Below are positions 1 to 7,696 of a stretch of 40,284 bases of DNA, piece by piece. Numbering within the stretch: position 1 is the first letter of the stretch; each line of letters begins with the position of its first letter. Source of the DNA: Gammaproteobacteria bacterium TMED104 (GTDB taxonomy: Bacteria; Pseudomonadota; Gammaproteobacteria; Magnimaribacterales; D2472); assembly GCA_002172535.2 (NCBI GenBank), contig NHFF02000005.1, forward strand, positions 131,571 through 171,854, written 5' to 3'. Position numbers and translations under genes: made by a program. The notes under the pieces were generated by a model that did not search any database, was not told the DNA's origin, and was given only the letters and a program-made list of their open reading frames with translations.

Positions 1-258
1 AATAAAAAATGTTTTGGTGGCATTCGAGAAATCAGTTATTGCTCCGATTATGGGAGCAGTAAAAAGCAAAATAAGATTTGAAATTGTGAGGCCATAACCT
101 AAGTATGCTGTAGCTGTTAAGTTATCAATTCCTTGCGTCCAATATTCTTTAAAAAAAATTGGGAAAAAGGCAGCAAGAACAGTAGTAGCAAATGCAGAAT
201 TTCCAGCGTCATATGCAATCCATGACTTTGCTGGAATTGAAAGCTTAGACCCTTTCAT
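1..258 (-). CDS. MFS transporter, UMF1 family (partial, N-terminus only)
   Basis: Only the first 86 codons are in the window; the gene runs off the left edge. The start ATG is at 258, and the reading frame stays open to base 1. The N-terminal sequence has the pattern of UMF1/Atg22-like major facilitator proteins: a W-x-A-Y-D-x-x-N-S-A-F-A motif (residues 13-24), then a hydrophobic helix that includes AAFFPIFFKEYW (29-40), then a second helix that starts near residue 53. It should be an inner-membrane permease; its substrate cannot be told from this fragment. It overlaps the end of the upstream hydrolase gene by 14 bp, so the two are probably cotranscribed. No signal peptide beyond the first transmembrane helix is seen. 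Family assignment rests on motif recognition alone. Confidence 0.7.
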   Translation of the reverse strand, partial: MKGSKLSIPAKSWIAYDAGNSAFATTVLAAFFPIFFKEYWTQGIDNLTATAYLGYGLTISNLILLFTAPIIGAITDFSNATKTFFI

Positions 259-1270
259 AAAACGCAATCCCTTCACTGATATTTCTTGAAACCAAACCTC
301 TCTCAATTAAACAATTAAGATGGGCTATTGATTCACCAGTGGCCATCAGGAAGTTACCATCATCAATTTCTCGTTTGAATAAAACAGGAAATACATCAAC
401 AGAACGTTTTGGAGTGGTAAGAAATTCTTCAAGTTTATTCAAAGACTCTTCGTGATGATTAATGATGGTCTTTAATCTTTTATGAGCTCCAAGAAAAGGT
501 CTGCCGTGAGCAGGAAGCACTAAGGCATCTTCAGGCACTAAATCAATCAATCTTTTACAAGACTCCAACCAGTCGTCTAATGGATTGGCGTTAGGTTCAG
601 TTGGAAAGACGCCCACATGAGAAGTTATTTTTGGTAACAACTGATCGCCAGATATGAGTAAATTTTTAGCTTTAGAGAACAGACAAATATGCTCCATTGT
701 ATGGCCTCTTCCCTCGATACATTCCCATTCATCTCCAGCAATAGAAATCATATCGCCGTGTTTTATTCGATTATAAGCATCAGGGAGTTTATGGATAATG
801 GAACCAAAGAAGCCAAACCTCTCAATATAATTTTTTATTTGTTTTTCAGATAAGCCAGCTTGAGTATAAAAATCAATTGCTTCATGCGGCACATATTCAC
901 CGGTATCTGCAGCAAGAAGTCTACACTGCAGATAATCGGTTCTACTCATACACAAAGGTACATTAAATTTTTTAACAAACCATCCTGCAAGACCAATATG
1001 ATCAGGATGCATATGCGTCACGATAAGTTTTTTTATATCTATTTTTTCTTTGCTTATTAAATCCGTCCAAGCAGTCTTTACGTCATCTAAAAACATTCCG
1101 GTATCCACAAGCGTTGCCTGATCCTTTGAACCTATTAACCATAGATTGATGTGATTTAATGACATGGGAAGAGGCATTCTTACCCAATGGAGTTCATCAT
1201 TAATTGAATAGATAGTTCCATTCTTTGGAACGGTATCAATAGGAAACTCTAATCTTGTATCTGGATTCAT
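245..1270 (-). CDS. Metallo-beta-lactamase-fold hydrolase
   Basis: This 341-residue cytoplasmic protein carries the metallo-beta-lactamase signature THMHPDH at residues 85-91. The other metal ligands are also visible: H190 in GRGHT, D209 in SGDQ and H255 in PAHG, so a dinuclear zinc site appears complete. After about residue 262 there is a helical C-terminal extension, as in LACTB2/glyoxalase-II-like hydrolases. The family hydrolyses thioesters, lactones or phosphodiesters; the substrate here is unknown. An acyl-thioester is plausible beside acyl-CoA genes, but that is inference. The ATG at 1270 is the first one in frame, and no strong ribosome-binding site is seen. The stop overlaps the start of the MFS gene by 14 bp. 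The gene is separated from the large acyl-CoA operon by 113 bp. Confidence 0.85.
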   Translation of the reverse strand: MNPDTRLEFPIDTVPKNGTIYSINDELHWVRMPLPMSLNHINLWLIGSKDQATLVDTGMFLDDVKTAWTDLISKEKIDIKKLIVTHMHPDHIGLAGWFVKKFNVPLCMSRTDYLQCRLLAADTGEYVPHEAIDFYTQAGLSEKQIKNYIERFGFFGSIIHKLPDAYNRIKHGDMISIAGDEWECIEGRGHTMEHICLFSKAKNLLISGDQLLPKITSHVGVFPTEPNANPLDDWLESCKRLIDLVPEDALVLPAHGRPFLGAHKRLKTIINHHEESLNKLEEFLTTPKRSVDVFPVLFKREIDDGNFLMATGESIAHLNCLIERGLVSRNISEGIAFYERV

Positions 1271-1289
1271 TGTTTTCTATGATTAACTT

Positions 1290-1391
1290 ATGGGAGAGGA
1301 TAGAAAAACTATTATTAATCTTAGTGGGTTCATGATTGGTATTGGTGCTTTAGTGTTACTGCTGGGTATTTTAGCAGGTTTAATTACCTAA
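1290..1391 (+). CDS. Possible small single-span membrane protein (33 aa)
   Basis: The 113 bp gap between two minus-strand genes holds a plus-strand reading frame of 33 codons. It starts with ATG, has an in-frame stop just upstream, and ends in TAA 8 bp inside the tail of the neighbouring NTF2-like gene. The product has a charged start (MGEDRK), then about 20 hydrophobic residues rich in G, L, I and A, which would make one transmembrane helix. Codon choice looks like that of real genes nearby. No good ribosome-binding site is visible, and there is no homology evidence. It may be chance; conservation in related genomes would decide. Confidence 0.35.
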   Translation: MGEDRKTIINLSGFMIGIGALVLLLGILAGLIT

Positions 1392-2001
1392 CTTTAATAT
1401 TTGGTGCTTTTGCGTCACCCCTTAGAGATTTTAAAAATTCGTTAGCCTTAACGGGTGCCTGCACATCACTGTAACGATCGTAATTTTCCTGCCAAAATTC
1501 TTTCCATGTCGGAAATAGATCATGAAAATAGCCCTCATAAGGCTCCTGATTAGGCCATCGCATTTTGTTCTTTCCAAGTGGAGGTTTGTTTAAATCTGTT
1601 GCATACCAGTACATAGGCAATCGTTTTTTAAATAGCCATTCGCCGGAGACTCTTGAATACACATCCCAGTAAAGCATTTGCATGATCACCCATTCATCAT
1701 CTGTTTCGTGCTCATTTTTTGAATAAACCAATCCAATTGCATTATCAGAATCTAAAAACTCAATAATATGATTACCTATGTGATGGGATGTACCTTTAAA
1801 TTGATCTCTAAAGGTTTTATCAGCCCAAGCCTTTAATGCTTGTCTGCCTTGATCTGATTTACCCACTTTAACGTCAGGAACAAAGAGGTTTACATGCATA
1901 TCCAGTGCACGCATATCTAAAGAGACTGCATATTTTGAGGCTAGTTGTCGAATCTGATCCAACGACTCTAATCGATCAATTCTTTCTTCTAAATTGCTCA
2001 T
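1384..2001 (-). CDS. NTF2-like / SnoaL-like domain protein
   Basis: About 205 residues with the layout of an NTF2-like cone fold: an N-terminal coiled helix (SNLEERIDRLESLDQIRQLA), an active-cavity region starting at SKYAVSLDMRALD, then beta strands rich in aromatic residues. SnoaL-like proteins act as cyclases, isomerases, dehydratases or hydrolases on polyketide, steroid or other bulky substrates, and many remain uncharacterised. I chose the ATG at 2001 because it overlaps the upstream hinT stop as ATGA; the longer frame would need a TTG start. It is the last gene of the minus-strand acyl-CoA operon. A second protein with the same N-terminal helix pattern lies at 16379-16858. The function is unknown, but a role in processing a bulky acyl substrate fits the context. 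Confidence 0.7.
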   Translation of the reverse strand: MSNLEERIDRLESLDQIRQLASKYAVSLDMRALDMHVNLFVPDVKVGKSDQGRQALKAWADKTFRDQFKGTSHHIGNHIIEFLDSDNAIGLVYSKNEHETDDEWVIMQMLYWDVYSRVSGEWLFKKRLPMYWYATDLNKPPLGKNKMRWPNQEPYEGYFHDLFPTWKEFWQENYDRYSDVQAPVKANEFLKSLRGDAKAPNIKVR

Positions 2002-2336
2002 CCTGGAGGCCAACTAAAAACTCTTCCACTCAAGATATGTAAATGGAGATGAAATACACTTTGACCAGCTTTGGCACCATTGTTTACCACGACACGATAT
2101 GCATCCTCAATGTCTAATTGACGTGCAATTTCACCGGTAACCCACATCAAATGACCCAAGATATCTTTCTGGGAAGAGTCTGCATCAGAAAGCTTGGGAA
2201 TATGAGTTTTTGGAATAACCAGAATGTGGGTGGGGGCTTGAGGGTTTATATCCTCAAAGGCTAGTGCAATCTCATCTTCATAGATAATTTCTGCAGGGAC
2301 TTCTCTATTAATTATTTTGAGAAAAAGATCATCCAT
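1998..2336 (-). CDS. hinT: HIT-family purine nucleoside phosphoramidase (HinT-like)
   Basis: This 112-residue protein is a standard-length HinT. The histidine triad reads HLHLH at residues 96-100, preceded by GQSVF. The N-terminal DDLFLKIINREVPAEIIYEDE and the C-terminal WPPG are typical of the bacterial HinT subgroup. HinT hydrolyses AMP-lysine and other aminoacyl or lipidyl adenylates in the cytoplasm. It starts 2 bp after the upstream small membrane gene and overlaps the next start as ATGA, so it is cotranscribed with the acyl-CoA genes. Clearing of adenylate side products from the operon's acyl-CoA synthetase is a possible reason, but that is inference. The family call is secure. Confidence 0.92.
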   Translation of the reverse strand: MDDLFLKIINREVPAEIIYEDEIALAFEDINPQAPTHILVIPKTHIPKLSDADSSQKDILGHLMWVTGEIARQLDIEDAYRVVVNNGAKAGQSVFHLHLHILSGRVFSWPPG

Positions 2337-2338
2337 TT

Positions 2339-2527
2339 CTAAAAGAGAATTCTAAAAAGACGCCAAGCAACAAAAATCACTATGACCGTCAAACCAAGAG
2401 ATAGAGTCACCACAAGGAAATCTTTAACAAGATTTAAAAAAGTATTATTTTTGTTTGCTTTAAGTAGCTGAGTTACTAAGAATAAAATGGCTACCAAGGT
2501 AAGTGTTGCAATAATTAATGTGATCAT
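2339..2527 (-). CDS. Small two-span membrane protein, unknown function
   Basis: This 62-residue protein has two hydrophobic stretches (about residues 2-23 and 37-60) with a basic, Asn-rich connector (KANKNN). That predicts a small inner-membrane hairpin. It begins with an ATGA overlap with the upstream DedA gene and ends 2 bp before hinT, a spacing that strongly supports a real translated gene. I do not recognise a family. Its tight coupling to the DedA-like gene suggests that the two proteins act in the same membrane process, possibly lipid handling, but this rests on position only. Confidence 0.6.
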   Translation of the reverse strand: MITLIIATLTLVAILFLVTQLLKANKNNTFLNLVKDFLVVTLSLGLTVIVIFVAWRLFRILF

Positions 2528-3030
2528 TCAAAAATACTTCCAACTGATATTACCAACAATATTAGAGCGATACCCCAGGCTAAGCAAGCTATTACATCAG
2601 CTCTGTAAAATTTAATTGAACTAAGGTCTGTGATGCCCAATAAAAAAGGTGTTAAAGGTCTTATTGCCGGGATAAATCTACCTAAAATGACAGTATATGG
2701 ACCAAATCTATCCAAAAAATTTTCCACTCTATTAATGGCTTTTTGTCGTTTCTGAAAAAACTTTGAGCTAATTAGATTGGGACCAATAGTTTTACCCAGA
2801 AAAAATCCAACTAGATCACCTAGGTGGGCTCCAACTACTGCCACTGAGGCAATGAGATAGATAGACAAAATATCTGTGTTGTATAAGTAAATACATATAG
2901 AAAACAAGATGGCACTGGGTATAAAAGCCCCGGTTATAATCATTGATTCACCAAATGCAAATGCAAAAACCAAAAGCCATGCATATTCAGGATTTAAGCT
3001 TAGGTATTCCTGGATTTTTTCAAGTGACAT
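2524..3030 (-). CDS. DedA / SNARE-associated (VTT) family membrane protein
   Basis: A 168-residue multi-pass membrane protein. The DedA hallmarks are an N-terminal re-entrant region with FGESM and GAFIPSAILF, the G-D-x-x-G-F-x-x-G-K segment near residue 70, and the conserved arginine motif GRFIPAIRPLTPFLLG after residue 115. DedA proteins are linked to membrane homeostasis and to flipping of lipid carriers such as undecaprenyl phosphate or phosphatidylethanolamine. The exact substrate here is unknown. It is somewhat shorter than E. coli DedA proteins (about 200-220 residues). It lies 2 bp after the crotonase gene and overlaps the following small membrane gene. Confidence 0.85.
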   Translation of the reverse strand: MSLEKIQEYLSLNPEYAWLLVFAFAFGESMIITGAFIPSAILFSICIYLYNTDILSIYLIASVAVVGAHLGDLVGFFLGKTIGPNLISSKFFQKRQKAINRVENFLDRFGPYTVILGRFIPAIRPLTPFLLGITDLSSIKFYRADVIACLAWGIALILLVISVGSIFE

Positions 3031-3032
3031 TA

Positions 3033-3767
3033 TTATTTATTAAAAAAGGCTTGGACAGCTTTTAGGTTTTCGTCAGAACCATAAAGTTTTTTCATGGCTG
3101 CATCTTCAAGATCTCTACTTAATTGAATTGAAGGTTGCATAAACTTTTTCAGAATTTTTTTTGTTTCTACCAAAGATGATGTTGGTTTCATTGATAGCTC
3201 ATTTGCTTTTTCTATGGCCTTTTTTAGAGGATCCTTGCAGATATTGGTTACTAGACCAAGATCGTTGTATTGTTTTGCATTTATCCATGTTGAAGTAGTT
3301 AGCACATCAAAGCTCTTCTGATAGCCCAGTTGGTCAAACAACAAGTAAGAGCTTCCAAGCTCAGGTACTAATCCTAATTCAGCAAATGGATACTTCAATT
3401 TAAAATCTTCATCGATATAAACATAATCAAAATGAAGTAATATTGTTGCTCCTCCACCGACTGCCCTGCCTGATGCAGCAGCAATAAGTGGTTTTGAAAA
3501 ATTTATTAAAGCATCGATGCAATTATTAAATGGGTGCTCATAGTCAGAACCCCCCTCTCCAACCATGCTCTCTAGATCTACTCCAGATGAAAAGTTACCA
3601 CCTTCACCTGTAACTATTACAGATTTAATTGACGCGTCTTGCTCAGCATCATTTAAGCCATCAGCAAAAAGTTGCCATAGTTCTGCATCAAAAGCATTAA
3701 TTTTTTCCGGACGATTAAGCTTAAGTATACGAACTGCATTTGCAGATTCTATTAGTAATTTACTCAT
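3033..3767 (-). CDS. Crotonase-fold protein, likely enoyl-CoA delta-isomerase
   Basis: The 244-residue crotonase fold shows oxyanion-hole segments at GGNFSSGVDL (56-65) and GRAVGGGATI (100-109). The hydratase glutamate pair is not present in the usual places. The segment PFAELGLVPELGSS (127-140) instead resembles the PF-x-x-L-G-x-x-PE-x-x-SS signature of ECI2-type delta3,delta2-enoyl-CoA isomerases, where the Glu of the PE pair (E136 here) is the catalytic base. I therefore favour double-bond isomerisation over hydration, as needed for unsaturated acyl-CoA breakdown. The ATG overlaps the stop of the upstream hydratase by 4 bp (ATGA). A general enoyl-CoA hydratase/isomerase label would be the safe alternative. 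Confidence 0.8.
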   Translation of the reverse strand: MSKLLIESANAVRILKLNRPEKINAFDAELWQLFADGLNDAEQDASIKSVIVTGEGGNFSSGVDLESMVGEGGSDYEHPFNNCIDALINFSKPLIAAASGRAVGGGATILLHFDYVYIDEDFKLKYPFAELGLVPELGSSYLLFDQLGYQKSFDVLTTSTWINAKQYNDLGLVTNICKDPLKKAIEKANELSMKPTSSLVETKKILKKFMQPSIQLSRDLEDAAMKKLYGSDENLKAVQAFFNK

Positions 3768-4561
3768 TTACCTTTAAATTTAGGCTTTCTCTTCTCAGCA
3801 AATGCAGTCAATCCTTCAATTGTATCTTCACTCATAAATACAGGCTCACCAATTTCAAGTTCCTTCGCTAAAGCCTCAGATTCATGCAGACTTCCATCAA
3901 ACTCCCTGAGAGATTGGGTAATGGCTTTAATGGATAAAGGTGCATTTTCTGAAACTGTCACAGCAATTTCTTTTGCTTTGTCTAATGCTTTACCATCCTC
4001 AACTATGTGGCCAATCAAACCAAATCTCAGTGCTTCATCAGCATTCACTCTTCTTCCTGTTAGAAGCATTTCAGCAGCAAGAGTATAGGGGATTTGTCTT
4101 CTTAGCCTAATTGTTGATCCACCTAAAGGAAAAAGCCCCCTAAGTGGCTCAGTTAAACCAAAAGTAGATGACTGTCCAGCTACTCTGATATCTGTTCCTT
4201 GAAGAATCTCAGTGCCGCCTGCAAGAGCAAAACCTTCAACTGCAGCGATGATAGGTTTGTTGGGACGATTATGTCTCAGCAGAGCTTGCCAATGGAGGTC
4301 TGGAATCTCCTTGAGTTTTTCCATCATTGCAGAGTCTTCATTTCCATCCTTCATTGCTGACAAGTCAGCTCCAGAACAAAAAGTACCCCCAGCACCTGTT
4401 AGGATTGCGCAACGCAAATTATCATCGTCATCAAGCTGTCTCCAAGCTTCATAAACTGTTACTAACATGCCAGGACTTAGGGCATTTCTTTTTTCAGGAC
4501 GATTTAGGGTGATGATTAGAACATGTCCATCCTGCTCAACTATTGCATGATTTTTATCCAT
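3764..4561 (-). CDS. Enoyl-CoA hydratase
   Basis: A 265-residue crotonase-family enzyme with the expected parts. The first oxyanion segment is GAGGTFCSGADLSAM (56-70), the second is GFALAGGTEI (110-119), and both catalytic glutamates appear present: E138 in LTEPLRGLFPLGG and E164 in LAAEMLLTG. This predicts hydration of a trans-2-enoyl-CoA to a 3-hydroxyacyl-CoA in the cytoplasm. The C-terminus (AFAEKRKPKFKGK) is the usual CoA-contacting basic tail. It starts 2 bp after the thiolase-like gene and overlaps the isomerase-like crotonase. Together with the synthetase and dehydrogenases nearby it forms a beta-oxidation-like module. Confidence 0.88.
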   Translation of the reverse strand: MDKNHAIVEQDGHVLIITLNRPEKRNALSPGMLVTVYEAWRQLDDDDNLRCAILTGAGGTFCSGADLSAMKDGNEDSAMMEKLKEIPDLHWQALLRHNRPNKPIIAAVEGFALAGGTEILQGTDIRVAGQSSTFGLTEPLRGLFPLGGSTIRLRRQIPYTLAAEMLLTGRRVNADEALRFGLIGHIVEDGKALDKAKEIAVTVSENAPLSIKAITQSLREFDGSLHESEALAKELEIGEPVFMSEDTIEGLTAFAEKRKPKFKGK

Positions 4562-4563
4562 AT

Positions 4564-5709
4564 TTATTTCTTATTACTTACTATCCACATTGCAAAAAAT
4601 TGGGCTGCGCCTCCATAAGCATGACCCATAGCAACATTGGCGCCATCCACTTGATGGTCACCAGCTTGATTTGTGACCTGAAGACAAGCTTCACCAAATC
4701 GAATCATACCAGAAGCCCCAATGGGATTGGATGAAAGAACTCCTCCGGACATATTAAAGGGAATCTCTCCCTCAATTTCAGTAGCGCCTCTTTCAGTTAA
4801 TTTCCAGCCCTCACCTAAATCACAAAAATGTAAATTTTCAAGCCACATAGGCTCATACCATGAGAATGGTACATATATTTCAGCGCAATCTATTTCCTTA
4901 AATGGATTTGTAATACCTGCTTGATCATATATATCTTTTGCACAATCTTGACCGCCCTGAGGATTAACCTCATCTCTTCCAGCTGACAAAGTTCCCTCTG
5001 AACGAACAGCCATGCCTTTTATCCAAGCAGCATTTCTGCTATAAGCCAATTTTTTATTTGAGATTATCATTGCACATGCACCGTCTGAGGATGGACAACT
5101 TTCTAGATATCTAAGGGGATCCCAAAGCATAGGGGTTTCTGCAACCATGTTTTCATCAATACCAGGAATTTGTAAATGAGCTAAAGGATTTTTTAAAGCA
5201 TTTAATCGATCCTTAACAGCAACTTTCCAGCCAATATTTTCAGGAGCATCATATCTTCTAATATACTCTCTCATGTAAGGAGCGAAATATCCCCCTGCTC
5301 CGGCATTAATATGGGGTGAATATGGATACTTAGGTGATAAAGCCCAAGTAGCATTTGATTCTGACTGTTTTTCATAAGTTATTGTTAGTACAGTATCAAA
5401 GTTACCTGAACAAACATGAGAAGCTGCAATAACCGCAGTGCTTCCTCCAACGCTACCTGCTGTATGAACTCTTAACAAAGGCTTCCCATTTGCTCCAATT
5501 GCGTCAACAAGTGAGAGCTCTGGCATCATGACCCCCTCAAACATATCGGGTGCCTTCCCTAAAATGACTGCATCAATTGCATCCCAGTCTACATCAGCAG
5601 CAAGCATGGCTTTATCTATTGCCTTTCTAACGAGACCGCCCATAGAAACATCTCGCCTTTTTGCTTCATACTTTGTTTGTCCAACTCCTATTACTGCAGC
5701 TTCAATCAT
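4564..5709 (-). CDS. Thiolase-fold protein without catalytic Cys, Ltp3-like (SCP2-thiolase family)
   Basis: 381 residues with a thiolase fold of the lipid-transfer-protein/SCP2 branch. The position of the nucleophilic Cys is occupied by VHTAGSVGGST (81-91), which has no Cys. The thiolase HP-x-G-x-x-G motif reads NPIGASG (328-334), and the C-terminal Cys-Gly-Gly motif reads GHAYGG (362-367). Proteins of this type in actinobacteria (Ltp2 to Ltp4) act with DUF35 partners, and Ltp2 is a retro-aldolase on steroid side-chain CoA esters rather than a thiolase. Carbon-carbon cleavage or chaperoning of a bulky acyl-CoA is therefore likely. It overlaps the next thiolase-like gene by 8 bp; the two may form a complex. 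Plain 'acetyl-CoA acetyltransferase' annotation would probably be misleading. Confidence 0.8.
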   Translation of the reverse strand: MIEAAVIGVGQTKYEAKRRDVSMGGLVRKAIDKAMLAADVDWDAIDAVILGKAPDMFEGVMMPELSLVDAIGANGKPLLRVHTAGSVGGSTAVIAASHVCSGNFDTVLTITYEKQSESNATWALSPKYPYSPHINAGAGGYFAPYMREYIRRYDAPENIGWKVAVKDRLNALKNPLAHLQIPGIDENMVAETPMLWDPLRYLESCPSSDGACAMIISNKKLAYSRNAAWIKGMAVRSEGTLSAGRDEVNPQGGQDCAKDIYDQAGITNPFKEIDCAEIYVPFSWYEPMWLENLHFCDLGEGWKLTERGATEIEGEIPFNMSGGVLSSNPIGASGMIRFGEACLQVTNQAGDHQVDGANVAMGHAYGGAAQFFAMWIVSNKK

Positions 5710-6760
5710 TAATTTTCTCTAAATGAACTAACATGTTCTGTTGAAGGCATGGGCCGGAGGACGCATGAGCAAGGCCACTATGAAAGTCGTTATTTTTTAA
5801 CAATTCAAATGATTTACCAATGGAGTCTAATCCAGCCGCCATCATGACATTACCAGCCAATGGACCACCAGAAAGGTTAATATCTACATTACCAAGATCA
5901 AGTAGACCTCTTATGAACGGAATTTCGTAAGTAAACTGAGTATGCAATTCAACGAAGTCAGGCTTAAAGCTTTTGAGATTTATTTTTTTTCCAAGGCCAA
6001 TAATACTTTCAGATGTCGAGAGATCTCTAGCTCCAAAATTTGATGACTCGATAGAATGATGAACACTAGATATCTTTATTTTTTGTAGTCCAAGTTTTGT
6101 AGCTGCTTCTTCGGTACCAATAATCATTGCAGATGCTCCATCAGAAATTGGAGCACAATCAAAAGCTGATAAAGGAGAAGAAAGATAATCAGCTGAGAGG
6201 TAGTCATCTTCACTAGGCATAGCTGTAACTAATGCATTAGAGTTATTTTTTGCATTAGAAATAGATTGAGTTAACGCCTCATACATATCTTTCTTAGTAA
6301 GGACTCCTTTATTCATAAGTAATTGTGCTTGCAGTGCTGCCAATGAAGTTTTATCAGGCCACAAAGGAGACATGTAATATGGATCAGTTTGAAGAGTGCT
6401 TACAAAAGGAAGATCACCGGGTGATGATTTTCCAAAACCATAAATTAATGCTGTTTCGGCATCTCCCATTTGAATCTTTAAAATAGATTCATACAAAGCC
6501 CATGCTGCATCCATTTCAACATGTGATTCTTTTATCGGTGGATTAGTTTGAATAGCTGACAAACCCTCAACAAATGCAAAGGCAGCTCCCTGTAAATAGT
6601 CGCAACTTCCAGAACAAGTAAAACCTATATCATTTTGTGTAAATCCTGTTTGCTTAAAAACCTGATGAACAACGGGCATAATAAGCTCAACTTCATTGGC
6701 TGCTTTTGCATCAGCAACAATGGGATTTTGGGCATAAGCTAGTATGTATATATCTTTCAT
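5702..6760 (-). CDS. Thiolase-fold protein without catalytic Cys, Ltp4-like
   Basis: A 352-residue protein of the thiolase superfamily, shorter than true thiolases (about 390). The nucleophile loop reads HVEMDAAWALYES (80-92) with no Cys. The DGASAMIIG block and the C-terminal GGPLAGNVMMAAG (298-310) and AHASSGPCLQQN (331-342) segments confirm the fold. Its size and position beside the 381-residue paralogue and the DUF35 genes parallel ltp4 (Rv3522) next to ltp3 (Rv3523) in the mycobacterial cholesterol regulon, as far as I recall those genes. It may be the non-catalytic or complementary subunit of a heteromeric acyl-CoA lyase. It is translationally coupled to both neighbours (8 bp and 4 bp overlaps). 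Confidence 0.75.
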   Translation of the reverse strand: MKDIYILAYAQNPIVADAKAANEVELIMPVVHQVFKQTGFTQNDIGFTCSGSCDYLQGAAFAFVEGLSAIQTNPPIKESHVEMDAAWALYESILKIQMGDAETALIYGFGKSSPGDLPFVSTLQTDPYYMSPLWPDKTSLAALQAQLLMNKGVLTKKDMYEALTQSISNAKNNSNALVTAMPSEDDYLSADYLSSPLSAFDCAPISDGASAMIIGTEEAATKLGLQKIKISSVHHSIESSNFGARDLSTSESIIGLGKKINLKSFKPDFVELHTQFTYEIPFIRGLLDLGNVDINLSGGPLAGNVMMAAGLDSIGKSFELLKNNDFHSGLAHASSGPCLQQNMLVHLEKIND

Positions 6761-7248
6761 TCTTTAAATTTAAATACTGAAGGATCAACATCAGCTTCAC
6801 CTGTTGGTTTAAACCATTTGATATTTTCTAGGGTAGTGCCCCACTCAGATCTATCCTTCCAAACAGCTTGTACTCGCATCCCAATCCTAATATCTGCTAA
6901 ATCAATTTCTTGGATTAAATGTAAAAAAGAAATATCAGCACCATCTAAACGAATCATTGCAGAAACATAAGGCGGAACTATTGGATTACCAGGAATAGGA
7001 ATATGAACAATGGTAAATGATTCTACTGCTCCAGTATCCGGTAATTCCAGTTCCTCTTCTGTAGCTACACCACATCTTGGACAGCTTCCTCGAGGTGGAA
7101 CGTATACAGCACTGCATTTTGGACATTTTTGAGCAACCAGTTTTCCTTCTGCAACTTTATTTAAAAATCTAGTTGTTGCATTACCAGCCGTATATTGATA
7201 ACTAAGTGATATATTAGAAACAAAAAAATCTTTTTTTTCTTCAGTCAT
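6757..7248 (-). CDS. DUF35 OB-fold protein with zinc ribbon (acyl-CoA-associated)
   Basis: A 163-residue protein. The N-terminal helical segment is followed by a rubredoxin-like zinc ribbon with C42-x2-C45 and C56-x2-C59, then an OB-fold domain (about 68-150) that contains the VPPYVSAMIRLDGA segment typical of the family. DUF35 proteins bind acyl-CoA and assemble with SCP2-type thiolases or hydratases; ChsH2 with Ltp2 in steroid side-chain degradation is the best-known case. The gene overlaps the downstream Ltp4-like gene by 4 bp and the upstream DUF35 gene by 8 bp, which fits a stable complex. It probably has no catalytic activity of its own. Confidence 0.88.
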   Translation of the reverse strand: MTEEKKDFFVSNISLSYQYTAGNATTRFLNKVAEGKLVAQKCPKCSAVYVPPRGSCPRCGVATEEELELPDTGAVESFTIVHIPIPGNPIVPPYVSAMIRLDGADISFLHLIQEIDLADIRIGMRVQAVWKDRSEWGTTLENIKWFKPTGEADVDPSVFKFKE

Positions 7249-7696
7249 CGATTATCTCAAAGTATTTAATGTCTCTGATGGTTTGAGTTTTTTCTTCATT
7301 CCAAACCACTTTTACTCTCTTGCCAATTTCTAGTTCATTTTCATTGCAATTAGCTATCATATGAAGCATAGCTGAATCAGTACCTTCCATGGAGATCAAA
7401 GCAAAAGCAAAAGATTCTTGGATAAGATGATGAGCTCTAGGTTTTTTAATCCATGTATATGACTGAACTACACCTTCATTTTTGACTTCAACAAATTCGC
7501 TTAAATGCTCTGAATCTTTTGGATCAAATTCAGCTGCTGGCACAAAAACCTCACCCTTGGAGTTTTTAGTACCAACCAAAACCTCATTAGATAATTCATC
7601 AAAAAATTTTCCAATTACAGGTCCTGGAGAGCGTTCATAAGGATATTCAAGCTTAAATGAAGCTCGCAATAATTCTTTATCTGATGATTTAGTCAT
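7241..7696 (-). CDS. DUF35-like OB-fold protein lacking the zinc ribbon
   Basis: About 151 residues. The same overall plan as the following gene is recognisable: an N-terminal helix with PYERSPGPVIGKFFDEL, a short beta segment EVLVGTKNSKGEVFVPAAEFDP where the zinc ribbon would lie, and an OB-fold with SFAFALISMEGTDSAMLH. The four zinc cysteines are absent. I set the start at the ATG at 7696, which overlaps the synthetase stop by 8 bp; a longer frame would need TTG. The pair of small DUF35 proteins may correspond to the two halves of a single about 300-residue mycobacterial protein (Rv3521). Its role is probably structural or acyl-CoA binding. Confidence 0.75.
   Translation of the reverse strand: MTKSSDKELLRASFKLEYPYERSPGPVIGKFFDELSNEVLVGTKNSKGEVFVPAAEFDPKDSEHLSEFVEVKNEGVVQSYTWIKKPRAHHLIQESFAFALISMEGTDSAMLHMIANCNENELEIGKRVKVVWNEEKTQTIRDIKYFEIIDD

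Noticed and set aside
860-1060. 66-codon plus-strand frame opposite the metallo-beta-lactamase-fold gene
   Set aside because: It is antisense to the conserved metal-binding region, so the overlap is explained by the real gene.
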